From Apophysomyces variabilis (lineage: Eukaryota > Mucoromycota > Mucoromycetes > Mucorales > Mucoraceae), in contig MZZL01000409.1 of assembly GCA_002749535.1 (NCBI GenBank), positions 62,398 to 126,397 of the forward strand: a DNA stretch of 64,000 nucleotides. Direction: 5' to 3'. Each line of letters begins with the position of its first letter. Within the stretch, counting starts at the first letter, position 1. Shown here in pieces: positions 12,023-21,347 of the stretch. The position numbers and the translations under genes are program-made. The notes under the pieces are model-generated. The model had not been told where the DNA came from. It worked only from the letters and a program-made list of their open reading frames with translations, and ran no database searches.

Positions 12023-12781
12023 CTAAAAGTTGTCCGCAGTCAAGGAGACCAACACGGACCAAGCACCAGCAACACCACCACAAACAGCAGAGGCCATCAA
12101 CGCAGCGCGGGGACCTAAATGAAGCATGTGAATAAACCCCAATCCAAGTTGTATATTTATTGTCTGTTTGTCTCTCTTTCTGTTACCTGCCGTGCTCTTG
12201 AAAATAGCCCCGGAAATCGCACCACCAGCAATGCTGTTGAACATGTCATGCTTTCCTCGGGAATAGTCGATCATAGCTGTAGTGCCATTGTACATCATAG
12301 CAATAACACCAACGGCATTACCCCAACCGGGACCCCGGCGGGTGATGGTATTGAGGGTTGTGTTCAAACGAACTCTAGCATTCGGGGCATTGGCACTTCG
12401 TCGAAGACCTTCAGCCAAACCAAAGGCACCACCCAACGTCAGACCAGCCAAGTACGTTGCACCGGTACCATAGCACAGATCATCAGTCCAACCGCGGGAC
12501 GGGGTCAAAGCGGCTCCACCTCCTCCAGCACTACTTTGCTGGTCTTCGATCTGCAAAAAGTCGAGGCCTCCCTGCAGAGCCATGGGTTGCAGTTTCGAAG
12601 GATCGTAAGAGATATTGGAAAGGAAATCAGGCATTTGCTCGTACGAATTCTCCATAACGGGTGATTCATTAAAAGACTGGTTTCCAGTGGGTGAGTACAT
12701 ATCGTCAACATCCTGCGAGATAAACTCGGAGGAGTTGTTGTTGGGCGGCGTGGTGGTGGATCCGAAGCCAAAGATACCCAT
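12023..12781 (-). CDS. TIM23: TIM23, inner-membrane presequence translocase channel
   Basis: Tim23 is a core subunit of the TIM23 complex importing presequence proteins across the mitochondrial inner membrane. Exons are 12781-12187 and 12114-12023 (228 residues). The N-terminal half is hydrophilic and acidic (MGIFGFG start, then Asp/Ser/Asn-rich intermembrane-space region). The second half has the Tim17/Tim22/Tim23 fold: GTGATYLAGLTLGGAFGLAE, a basic loop RRGPGWGNAVGVIAMMYN, then DMFNSIAGGAISGAIFKST and PRAALMASAVCGGVAGAW. An upstream in-frame extension (to about 12865) is open but lacks family similarity, so the MGIFG start is preferred. It is convergent with the DHHC gene, leaving about 240 bases between stops. 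Confidence 0.92.
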   Translation of the reverse strand: MGIFGFGSTTTPPNNNSSEFISQDVDDMYSPTGNQSFNESPVMENSYEQMPDFLSNISYDPSKLQPMALQGGLDFLQIEDQQSSAGGGGAALTPSRGWTDDLCYGTGATYLAGLTLGGAFGLAEGLRRSANAPNARVRLNTTLNTITRRGPGWGNAVGVIAMMYNGTTAMIDYSRGKHDMFNSIAGGAISGAIFKSTAGNRKRDKQTINIQLGLGFIHMLHLGPRAALMASAVCGGVAGAWSVLVSLTADNF

Positions 12782-13071
12782 GTTTGAGGTGAAGAATAAG
12801 TCAGGGAGGGGGAAAAAATTGAAATGCGGGTAAATTTTAGTGCACTTGGTGTACTTCGACGTCATTTTGGTGTACTGGAGAGAAGAGAAGCCACATTTTC
12901 CTTTTTGGGCATTCAGTTGGGTACAAGTGAAACATGATAATGGCTCATCTTCACTTTTACTTTTAGCAGAAATCGATCTTTATATGGACGCGAAGTTTCT
13001 TTAGGGCAAAATTTCATTGCTTCACAATACATCAATATTGTTAATTCTGTAAAGCAACCAAAAAACATGGG

Positions 13072-13090
13072 GGATTGCCTCGGGCAATCC
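13072..13090. repeat. Perfect 8-bp stem, 3-base loop hairpin
   Basis: GGATTGCC, loop TCG, then GGCAATCC. It lies at the downstream edge of the RuvC-like gene remnant, about 290 bases from the TIM23 start codon. A role as an element end or a structured transcript end is possible but untested. Confidence 0.6.
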
Positions 13091-13091
13091 T

Positions 13092-13860
13092 CTCACGCAC
13101 TCCTCCCCCAAGTTCTTGTAGCCGCCGTTATACAGACTAGACGCCGTTTGACATATTGGCCAGTAAGAATAGTACGAGAGGGGTGGAGAAATAACGCACA
13201 GGTAACGCGATAGCAGCTGATCGTAGAGAGATTGGCCCAGAAAATACCTTCTCTAGCATTTCTAGCTGCATTTTCCATGTATAGCATGTGCATTATGTAT
13301 CTTTCCAAGACCTCAATTTTAGTCGTCTTCTTGCCTGGCATATGTTTTTCGATGCTCCGTATCTCCGGCTTTCCTTTTTCTTCTGCCCTATCATGAACCT
13401 CGACGTATTGTAATGCGCAAGATGATGGAACTATTTTGCTCTATGCTTTGATCATCTTATACGATTTCTTCCCGTGACCATTACAAGACACAAACACACC
13501 TGTCAAACCCGGATCAGCCCCTTTCACTTCGTAATCATCCAAAATGTCCCTGAAATCGGCCATCGTCACATCTTACCCTCATCCTGAACGTTATCATCGG
13601 ATTCTTCGTGCGCGTCAGGGTCGGCATCAGTATCACGTGCAACTTCATCCTTTTTGCGAGCAAATGCAAAAGAGACACCGTACCAATCGGTTGCAATGTT
13701 CGACAGTTTCTGATTCATTGGCTCCTTAGCGCTTTCCAACGTCTTGAAAGTTTTTACTTTGAAACATCAAACAACCGCCCAAAACGCTTCTAACGGGTCT
13801 GTCCGGCGCGATACCAAAGGAAAGATCGAACCAAGTTTCTGTCGGTCAACGTTAACGTAT
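13092..13860 (-). pseudogene. Decayed RuvC-like gene, TnpB/Fanzor-type nuclease remnant (probable)
   Basis: Reading the minus strand from about 13860 down gives protein-like blocks in shifting frames. These are a block ending ATDWYGVSFAFARKK (near 13690), then DILDDYEVKGADPGLTG near 13500-13540, which has the Asp-Pro-Gly of a RuvC-I motif. A block with EEKGKPEIRSIEKHMPGKKT and LERYIMHMLYMENAARNARE follows at 13260-13400, then LYNGGYKNLGEE near 13115. From memory, this order matches proteins that are common in Mucorales genomes and related to OrfB/TnpB-Fanzor RNA-guided nucleases. Stops and frameshifts separate the blocks, although a few could be short introns. The zinc-ribbon and RuvC-III end are absent. 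The family call is inference; another RNase H-fold transposase is possible. Confidence 0.5.
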
Positions 13861-14084
13861 CTTCAATTAAAGGACAATTCCGGCGTCAAAGGAAAGAGTT
13901 TTTGATTTATTGTCAAGCGGTGTATCTTTATCACTAGCTGGCTGTCAAAGGAGTCTATATTCATCATACTGTTTATTGAATTATATTATATTTTGTGCTA
14001 CTTTGGAACAAATTTTGCGTCGATGAAAGAACCAAGTTGCATTTCGTTCCTACTCCAACCCTGGTTGACTCCTCTCCGACCCCC

Positions 14085-14162
14085 GATGTGGTACTGACCT
14101 CCCAAGCCACGCTTTATTTTCAAAAATTTGCTTAACTTCTATTTCTATTCACTTTATAACTT
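14085..14162 (+). repeat. DIRS inverted terminal repeat, low-coordinate copy
   Basis: Reverse complement of 16164-16241 without any mismatch by eye over 78 bases, from GATGTGGTACTG inward. Perfect identity suggests recent activity or gene conversion during replication. Confidence 0.9.
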
Positions 14163-14249
14163 CCTAACAAGCAAGAGTCAATTTTTCTATTGGTTTCTGT
14201 TTTTGGGAGGGAATTCATTGAAAGTATCTGCGATACCAAGGGGTGGGCC

Positions 14250-14345
14250 GTACCACATCTATCGTCTTCGTTCCGTCAACCGTAGGATTGCATTTCGTTC
14301 CTACTCCAACCCTGGTTGACTCCACTCCGACTCCCGATGTGGTAC
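14250..14345. repeat. DIRS internal complementary region
   Basis: Two abutting halves. 14250-14288 repeats the sequence at the high-coordinate end (16232-16270). 14288-14345 repeats the low-coordinate end (14037-14094) with a few substitutions (for example ACTCC for CCTCT). In DIRS-1 the region templates rejoining of the two ends, and the same arrangement is seen here. Confidence 0.85.
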
Positions 14346-14359
14346 TCTTTTCCGTGGGT

Positions 14360-15215
14360 GAAGAAAAAATTGATGCCAAAATCTTGGAGCTTGCACTAGT
14401 TCTATGGACCGGCTTGTAAGTAGTGTTTCCAAAAGTGTCTTAGTGAAGGCTCCAGTCCGCATGTAGTTTCACTTGATCTTTTCCATGTCCAGATTCGACC
14501 ACCTTTGTACTGGAAGCGGCACGGATAGAATGTGGTGGAAAAACCTCCGTGTCAATGTCTGCGGCTGCCATTATTCCCCTAACAAATCCTGCTACCGTGA
14601 CTGGGCTAATCGATCTTGTTCTCCGAGGTTCCATCAAGTAGGCGAGAAAGAGTGTGTGATCTTCTGGAAGTTTTTTGCGCACATGAGCTGTTTTCTCTAT
14701 GAATATTTGCAATGCTCGGATGGGACACAGTGCTTCGTTGGAGATCGGACCGAATCGTGAGTGTTTTACCTGGAATTCCTTTGGCGCGCGTATAAAAAGC
14801 GTAACGCCTGAAATCTCTTCCGCGTCCGTTTTAGTGAAGTGTACGTCTCGGAACTGAAGAGTGCCAATGTCGGAACGTGGTCGCCATATCGTCACGAGGC
14901 ATAAAAGAATGATGGTCTTTTGTTGTAGTTTATCGAGAGGCAAAATTTCGTTGTCGGGGAATGTATTTTCGATGTAATCCGTAAGGATAGAGACGTCCCA
15001 AGTTTCTAATTGTTGACGGGTGGGAATTTTTATTTCTGATCGTTGTTTTGCCGCAAAGAAATCTTGTATTAAGACGAAACGAGGATTGTATTCCTTGGGA
15101 TCAAATTTGCGAGTTTTTAGATTTGCACCAATTTGCCCAGGCTTTCCAAGCTCTATTATAATCTTCGACTGTCCGTTTTCTTTTGTGTTTCCCCAAGAAA
15201 GCTGTTACATCTGAC
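14360..15215 (-). pseudogene. Tyrosine recombinase of the DIRS element, disrupted
   Basis: The C-terminal catalytic core is open from about 15000 to 14440 and shows WRPRSDIG (catalytic Arg region), the HSIRAASSTK box (His-x-x-Arg) and HADWS. A TAA at 14440-14442 then interrupts the frame eight codons before the probable nucleophile Tyr (codon 14416-14418, in TTYKP). Upstream, the N-terminal DNA-binding part (DYNRAWKAWANWC) is in a different frame from KEYNPRFVLIQDFF, so at least one frameshift exists. Another frame change lies near 15213. The gene should not make active recombinase. Identity rests on the catalytic motif order and the surrounding DIRS repeats. Confidence 0.82.
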
Positions 15216-15623
15216 CCCAGCCAAGTTGTTCTCTGTGTTTCCCAATAATTGCCAAGCGGCTGAGGTCCATTGTCGATTGATCCTCATGAGAATTGGAGGT
15301 TGTTTTGTCAATTGGAGAATCATCGGGTACCAGAATTGAGTCTTCCAATAAGGTGTCACTAAAACTGCTTCCTTTATCTTTTGCGTTTGAAATTGTCTTA
15401 ATATCCTCGGCACCAGTTTCTATGGAGGGTGTAGGTATAGACCCTTCTTGGGCCACTGCTGGGGAAAAGCATCCGTTGCTGAGGCTGCTGGATCTGGATG
15501 AAGACTCCAGAACTTCTTCAATTGAGTGTTGTGCCTTGCTGCGAAGGCATCGATCTTCCGTCGTCTTCATCTTCGAGATATTTGGCGCTTTCCGGGAGAC
15601 GAAGAGCTTTGGTGGATAAATCT

Positions 15624-16136
15624 CTAGCCGTCTTTGTCGATGTATTTTGCTCCTTCGAACCCATATACCGCCAATCGGCGAGCTTTTTCCACAACTGTTG
15701 CGAAGGCCGCTTCGTCTCCTCCATTCGTTCCAAAGAATTTAAGGTCGTCATAGATTTCTGTTGCTGCTTCGGCAGCCAAGCGTAATCTCTCTGCATCTTT
15801 GTATTTTTGTTGGACGACCTGATGGGCATCCAATTGGTACTTTTTGAGGTCTGTAATGAAGATCTTGTTGATCGTTTCAGGTCTAGTCCATTCTCCGCCT
15901 TCGTAAGCTGGGATGTCTTTGATATATTTTTTGATGTTGGTACGCATGTCAGCCGGGGCAGTGCCTTCCATCTCGGCCATGATTTCCTGTGGGAGTTGAG
16001 GTCGTTCTGGACGGATAATGCCGCCCTCTTCTGCCCTGAGTCTTCTAGCGAAGTCTTGGAGGAAATTCTCCAATTGTTCGGGAGTGAAGTTAAAGTTGGT
16101 TGATTGTTCCACATTTGGAGCATTGATATCTTCCAT
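15624..16136 (-). CDS. Gag-like first ORF of the DIRS element
   Basis: A 170-codon frame starting MEDINAPNVEQ just inside the high-coordinate terminal repeat. It is acidic and helical (FTPEQLENFLQDFARRLRAEE, YDDLKFFGTNGGDEAAFATVV) and resembles the small structural protein found at this place in DIRS elements. The frame ends at a TAG. Downstream serine-rich sequence (MKTTEDRC onward, 15205-15570) is open in another frame and may once have been continuous with it or with the deleted polymerase. Confidence 0.6.
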   Translation of the reverse strand: MEDINAPNVEQSTNFNFTPEQLENFLQDFARRLRAEEGGIIRPERPQLPQEIMAEMEGTAPADMRTNIKKYIKDIPAYEGGEWTRPETINKIFITDLKKYQLDAHQVVQQKYKDAERLRLAAEAATEIYDDLKFFGTNGGDEAAFATVVEKARRLAVYGFEGAKYIDKDG

Positions 16137-16163
16137 TTGGGTTCCACGAATGCGCGGCTTAGA

Positions 16164-16241
16164 AAGTTATAAAGTGAATAGAAATAGAAGTTAAGCAAAT
16201 TTTTGAAAATAAAGCGTGGCTTGGGAGGTCAGTACCACATC
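16164..16241 (-). repeat. DIRS inverted terminal repeat, high-coordinate copy
   Basis: Partner of 14085-14162. It lies directly upstream of the gag-like start codon in element orientation and so probably carries the element promoter. Confidence 0.9.
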
Positions 16242-16319
16242 TATCGTCTTCGTTCCGTCAACCGTAGGATATGCGCTAATGGATAAGACAATATGCGTCA
16301 TTAGTGAATGATTTATGCA

Positions 16320-17250
16320 GGTAGTACATTTTACTTACATGAACTTGATCCTCCAGTGGACGCAAAATTCATTCGAGTAGCATGAAGTATAATTCATGAT
16401 TAGTAAATGGGAGTGATATGATTGATGTCTTCTACTTACCCCCGAAGGATATCCCAGCACCCGGCTGGGCGCCCACGCCGCACCAAATCATGATGGGCGT
16501 GGGCCCAAAGAACAAGAACGTCCGGGAATGTGACCTCCGGCACAAGTAGCCCACCCACCCAATAGAGAGTGTTTTGCTTGCCTGCGCCGTTAAACTACGA
16601 AAGAATCAACGTTAGGGATCATGATATCATTTTGTCTGGTTTGCTGTCTTACCGCTTTGTCGGATTTCGTCTGTCCGAAATCACTCCATGTTTCAGGTTG
16701 TCTTGAATGTCCGGAAGTGTATGTTGTCCTTGCTGTCAGAGACGGATACTTGCTGCAATTGACCATAATAGAGTGTACAATGAAAGGCATTCGTAATATG
16801 TTGTCCAAGAGGTATAGTGTCCTGAGACTAGATGGCTGCATAATAATAACAGCATTCAATCTTGTCGTACCTTGTTTCACCCAATGCTTCTCTTGAAAGA
16901 TGCCTTGTGCATACCTTTTTTTAAAACTTGTGTGTGTTTTCTGGATGTTAATAAATGATAATTTTTGTAGTAATAGAAAATTACCTTTCTGTTGAGAGTC
17001 CAGCATGTCATTCTGTATTGTTCTGATTTCATACATGGAAATTGATCTAGCATACTAGAATCATGCGATCAGATAACTTTGTTATGTCTGTGCGCTTTGA
17101 CTTACCATGTGCTTTTGTCATACATTGGATGACACAGGTATCAATAGATCGCTTAATCGAGACTGCAGCAAAAGATAAAGCCAAAAGAAAGGATAAAAAG
17201 GGACAACACGTCGTCTTATCAATGAAAGGACGCGTCATGTTATGACGCAT
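16320..17250 (-). pseudogene. Unidentified multi-exon gene-like locus, member of a dispersed family
   Basis: On the minus strand a series of exon-sized open blocks is bounded by good GTAAGT/TAG sites. They include 17244-17109 (hydrophobic, FLSFLLALSFAAVSIKRS), a short block with EKHWVKQ near 16895-16875, and a GC-rich block 16594-16440 (two frames open, one reading GVGAQPGAGISFG). A last block at 16330-16400 is shared with 24911-24995. Frames do not chain cleanly and one block carries a stop relative to the better-preserved copy, so it is probably decayed. Block 16440-16594 is clearly richer in G+C than its neighbours. I do not recognise the family. It abuts the DIRS element end at 16270. Confidence 0.35.
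16838..16910. repeat. Dispersed repeat B, copy 1
   Basis: About 72 bases closely similar to 63300-63370 in the same orientation (shared core CTTGTCGTACCTTGTTTCAC then AATGCTTCTCTTGAAA). On the minus strand this is the EKHWVKQ exon and its donor. Confidence 0.75.
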
Positions 17251-18329
17251 TAATGTTGGGGTAGTCGCGCGGGTAGGGAAATTGTTGTCATTCGATGTCT
17301 CAAGTTCCGTGGAACCGGAGATGTCGTTCGAACAATGACTGCTACTATATATGGATTCGTTTAGTTGACCAGTAGTTGCTCGTACGTTGACAAAGTCAAT
17401 GACTCTGAAAGATCAAATCTAACATCATTATAATTAAAAGCGTAAATTAATTTATGAAGCCATGAGAACATTATCTGTCGCAAAATCATGTATGTTATTC
17501 ATATGACATTGGAAAGTTGATCCGTTTCCTTGAAACCTAGGGGTAGGTACGAGGTATTTCTTTTTGGGGGTAAACGTAGCAAACGGTGCCGAATTGCTTA
17601 ATAAGATGCAGCTTGAGACAACAAGTGTACAACTTTATTACTCTAAAGTATATGGACTCGTTTCCTAAGCTGCACAGTCAAGATTATGTTAACAGAGAAT
17701 CGAAATCGCATGCATATGCACGAAAGGGTCAAGAAAGCTAATACTAAAAATGAACAAGGATGTTATGGCTTTTCAGAGGAAGCCTAATAAAACATAAGCT
17801 TTTTTTTCAATTGGACCATAGCAAGGCATTGACAAATTTACTTTTCTACTTTAAACTATAGCTGGGAACATCCTTTTTAGGGGCAAAATGGAGGACAACA
17901 TGCAGCAACATCGGAACCGCAAATATTTCAACCAATCACGCAAAATCACTTTTTGTATTCCGCAAAAACTTAAATCCAGTCCGCACTCGCTTCGCTCCTT
18001 CCGTTACAGCCGCGTGCGGCTGCAGGAAATGAATTTTTGGCGATTTCTAGCGTATGTTTACGGTAACAGAACATATTGCTGAAACTGAAGTCCTCATTTT
18101 ATGTAAGGTATTCAAGAGGTGTACGTAAGTGAGTGATATGATATGGTGTTGGGGAATAAAGATGCACTAAGTAAGATAAACAGTCTAAAACACGAAAGAC
18201 GATCTGGAGACATAAGAACGTAAATAAGCCAGTATCGCTTGTGGGCAACAACTTCAGATATGCAAAAGAATAGCAGAATGAATGTTTGAAGTCTAGGTAC
18301 CTGCCTCGTATAACATAGCTTCTGGACCT
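17251..18329. other. No gene recognised
   Basis: AT-rich, about 1.1 kb. A small GC-rich patch at 17980-18030 contains short self-complementary pieces (GCCGC/GCGGC). No coding exon series or RNA gene is supported. Confidence 0.4.
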
Positions 18330-18720
18330 TGATCTTACGTTGAAAAAATACAGAGCGAATGACAAAGTTAGCATAGGAATGGTTACTTCTGTTGGCAATA
18401 GAATATGGAAAAACAGAGGTAAGTCGGCATTTTTCACTGAAGGTACATGCCTAAATGAACAAAGCAATAAATATCCATATAAGGATCCTATCATTGAGCA
18501 ATCTCGTCATAAACAAAACGGATGGAGGTCAATCAGACAATATATTCAACTACTCGCTGCACTTCGGAAAGCACTTGACCCTTCTCACTACTGCTGAATT
18601 TTTACAGGAATGCCTATTTAATGATCTTCTTAATATTCTTCTACCCACTTATTGCAGCTCGATTTTATTGACCCACACATCAAGATTGCACCCACCTACC
18701 AAATTGCTACTGAGAGCAAC
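18330..18720 (+). other. Coding-like segment, unidentified
   Basis: Plus-strand blocks look translated: KKYRANDKVSIGMVTSVGN, then FNYSLHFGKHLTLLTTAEFL, then, after an apparent TTATTGCAG acceptor, LDFIDPHIKIAPTYQIATES ending in TGA at about 18690. No start codon or full splice chain can be fixed. It may be a gene fragment. I do not recognise a family. Confidence 0.25.
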
Positions 18721-18974
18721 TCGACCCTTTGAGCCTTATTGGAAAGCATCAGACAGTAACTCTTAACGAATCTATTCCTCTACTTCATTGCTGGACGTAC
18801 TCTTTTCTCCTAAATAAAGACTTCTATATATCAACTGAAGAATACTACGGTCGAACCAGCTTGCAAGAAACAGGTTGTAATATCGGCAAAATGTTTTTGC
18901 GCGCAAAAATTACTCGAAGTATACTTATAGGGAGACACCAGGACGTCATTCCAACGTGATTAAAAGTCTCAAGA

Positions 18975-19990
18975 AGAAAGCGCTGTTACCCAAGTACGAG
19001 TGGACTTAAAGCTAGATATGATTGTCTTCTCTCTGTCTGATAAAAATGATGTCTTCACTTGTGAAGATAAAGTCTCCAATGTATCAAGAGGCACACTTTT
19101 GACTTTAAAGCAGAGAACTAACGAGCTTCCTGTTAAAACGCTCAAGCACTGGAGATCGTTGTTGACTCTTCCGTAGAAATTGAACACTTGGAGTCAATCA
19201 GCGCCAGTTGATTGGTGGATAGCTGATTATACTCGGCACCAGGATGGTGCGTTCCAGGAAGATCTTGTGTATGAAAAGGCAAGGGCAACAGTTCCGGCAC
19301 TGGAGGGCAGAGACACCCAAATAGCAAAATTCTTGCTGACAGTGATATTATTGGAGGTATAAAATGACTGCAAGCGAAGAGAATATCTTACCGATGCTTT
19401 GCCCGCCAGCGAAACATTATACTGAACGTCGAGAGACCAAATGCTCTCTGCAGGGCCATTGAAGCGGATAACATTAGGTTCTTGGAGTCAACATGGTCCA
19501 CATTAGCGATTCTGCGTAAGGACTCTGACAGTGAAGGGGAAGAAGAGGGCTGTTCTTTATTTTGACAATGCATGCGGTAAAAGCCGGTTGAGGTGCTTAC
19601 TGGTACCTTTTGTAAGATCTGTAGGATCGGTACTGATGTGTTTGTTTTCTGCTTTTTTGATATTCTTTGTCCGCTGATATCTTAGCAACAGATGAATAGA
19701 ATATGAAGATGTTAGTGTTATTGTATCCGCAACTCTGGCTGGATCTCCGTTAGACTTGATAGACGCCTGGTTTATAGGCAAGCACTGAAGAAGTTCCAGA
19801 TGATTGTGTTGAATACGAAAAGCTCGGTTAAAAAGGTTATACTCCCTTGCGCAAAGCTGCATGTGGTAAGCTTTACTCAAAGGACAACTCTGTCGTTCCA
19901 CAGATGCAGAACCCAGGGTCGCCTTTAGAAAGATACCGTGGTTGGGGAGTGATCTGCAAAGCAAAGCCGAGCTGTCACCCAACCAGGCGA
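18975..19990 (-). other. Unidentified multi-exon gene or recent pseudogene
   Basis: The minus strand shows a consistent exon chain in its second half. A block with PNVIRFNGPAESIWSLDVQY ends AGKAS at about 19393 with GTAAG. After an AAG acceptor, NFAIWVSLPSSAGTVALAF continues with SYTRSSWNAPSW. A further exon carries FNFYGRVNNDLQCLSVLTGS and SQVKTSFLSDREKTIISSFK, ending near 18990. Upstream blocks (about 19970-19900, KGDPGFCICGTTELSFE) are probably the same gene, but joins between 19560 and 19900 are unclear. The beta-rich, Ser/Thr/Asn-rich composition would suit a secreted or lectin-like domain, but no family is recognised. Confidence 0.35.
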
Positions 19991-19999
19991 GCAGCCTCA

Positions 20000-20478
20000 C
20001 CAATATGTGCCAGCAGTGCTCTTTTTTAGTTGCTTGAATTTCGTCAAATGATTAGCTGATGAACGGAAGATATGGGGTCCCCACACAACAGCTTTTTCTT
20101 GGCATGGAGACTTCGTGACTTGACGGCTCTCCAAAATGCACTATTTAAAAGCGCTGTACTGGATGCTCGTTCTGGCAATCTTCGTTATTCATGAACGTCT
20201 TGATCACTGTTCTAAATAAGTTAACGCACCTTACCTAGTGTAAGGGTAAAGCATGTATCTGTTCAAATTGAGCATATCATGCAACTAAGGGTCAGATACA
20301 CCCCCGTAATGCAAAACAACTTTACGTATCGTGTGAATATTCAGATTGTAAATGTCTAATGTTATGGTAAACAAGCGAGCATAAAATGTAGATGACTGAC
20401 TTATCGAGGTAAAAGTTCCGGTGCTCCACAACACTGGTTCCCTTTACATGAGACGTATGCAGATATGTGAGAATAACT
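20000..20478. other. No gene recognised
   Basis: About 480 bases between two unidentified loci transcribed away from each other. It is presumed to be promoter sequence. Confidence 0.35.
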
Positions 20479-21102
20479 ATGCTGCAGTTACGTTTCGGTG
20501 CTAGGCTAGGCCTCTACAAAGAGATCAAGCTTGGTTTTCTCTCTAAAACTGCGGTCCAGCACTCTATTGCAGGTATTTTTACTTCCGATGCGCTAGTTAA
20601 TAAAAATTTCATTTCCGTTTATGAAGAGCAGTTTTCATCTTTAATTAGGTAAGAGAGTAAGCGCATACTTTGCAGATACCCTTGGGATTGCGCTTGTTAA
20701 TCAAATGCAGTACCAGGTAGTCTCGCGTAAGACGGACATAAAGACGAAGGTAATGTGACTATATGAGCTGTACAGTCCTTCCCTGCTCATTTCATTCTCG
20801 TCGGTTTCAAGCTCTCAATGACTTCAATAAATCTCTGGGAGCGGATAAAGTGCTACAGCGTGCTTTGCGATCGTTAGATATTACTATTGAATCTCAAACC
20901 CTCTTTCAAGTTCAAGCCTACCATAGGGAACAGAAGGTTTGAAATAAAAGGGAGGTATCCATGTATCATCTGCAAACAATGCCACATGTTCAAGGGTTTT
21001 AAGATCTCCGCCCGGACCTCACTTCCTTTTAAGACACGATTACCCTATAGATTTTCAAGAAAGTGCGGTTTGCTGAGAGCGTGGATACGCAGGTAACATA
21101 GC
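20479..21102 (+). CDS. Unidentified small multi-exon protein
   Basis: Four exon-like blocks on the plus strand. The first (about 20479-20648) carries FGARLGLYKEIKLGFLSKT and SVYEEQFSSLIR up to a GTAAGA donor. The second (about 20676-20749) has TLGIALVNQMQYQVVSRKTD. The third (about 20814-20934) has ALNDFNKSLGADKVLQRALR and TIESQTLFQVQAYHREQK. The last (from about 21053) has FKKVRFAESVDTQVT and a TAG. It is helical throughout. The ATG at 20479 is the first in frame, but an upstream exon cannot be excluded. The third donor is weak (GTTTGA). Function unknown. Confidence 0.4.
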
Positions 21103-21347
21103 ACATCAAGGTGAATAACAATAAAATACAAACAAAATCGTCTTGCTTTCCTGCCGCTTGCTAACGCCAGTTATCTGTATGAGTCTTTTTTTATGGCAAT
21201 GATATGTAAAGTAAAAATAGTATGAAACACATAATATCAGGGCGAGGGTGGTAAAAGAAGAGGAAGACCTGCTTCGGATATGCGGGATAGTGTAAGTAGG
21301 TTGTAGACAATGAATGATGCTTTTGTGCAGATTCTCCTTCAACACGT

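Larger units (their letters stand above)
14037..16270 (-). mobile_element. DIRS-type retroelement, internally deleted, with ITRs and internal complementary region
   Basis: A 2.2-kb element in reverse orientation. It has identical 78-base inverted terminal repeats (14085-14162 and 16164-16241), short unique extensions beyond each, and an internal complementary region at 14250-14345. The first 39 bases of that region match the 16232-16270 end, and the other 58 match the 14037-14094 end. This is the hallmark architecture of DIRS-1 elements, which replicate through a circle and integrate with a tyrosine recombinase. In element order it encodes a gag-like protein and a tyrosine recombinase. Reverse transcriptase and RNase H are missing between them. 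No target-site duplication is apparent, as expected for the group. Confidence 0.85.

Noticed and set aside
12782..12865. N-terminal extension of TIM23
   Set aside because: The frame is open, but MGIFG matches the usual Tim23 start and the extra residues resemble nothing in the family.
13544..13793. Plus-strand frames over the RuvC-like remnant
   Set aside because: They are antisense to better-supported minus-strand blocks.
17980..18030. GC-rich patch as a possible structured RNA
   Set aside because: Complementary pieces are short and no known RNA fold can be drawn.
19142..19362. Alternative frames over the unidentified 19-kb locus
   Set aside because: Another minus-strand frame there joins in phase across both flanking introns, whereas these do not.
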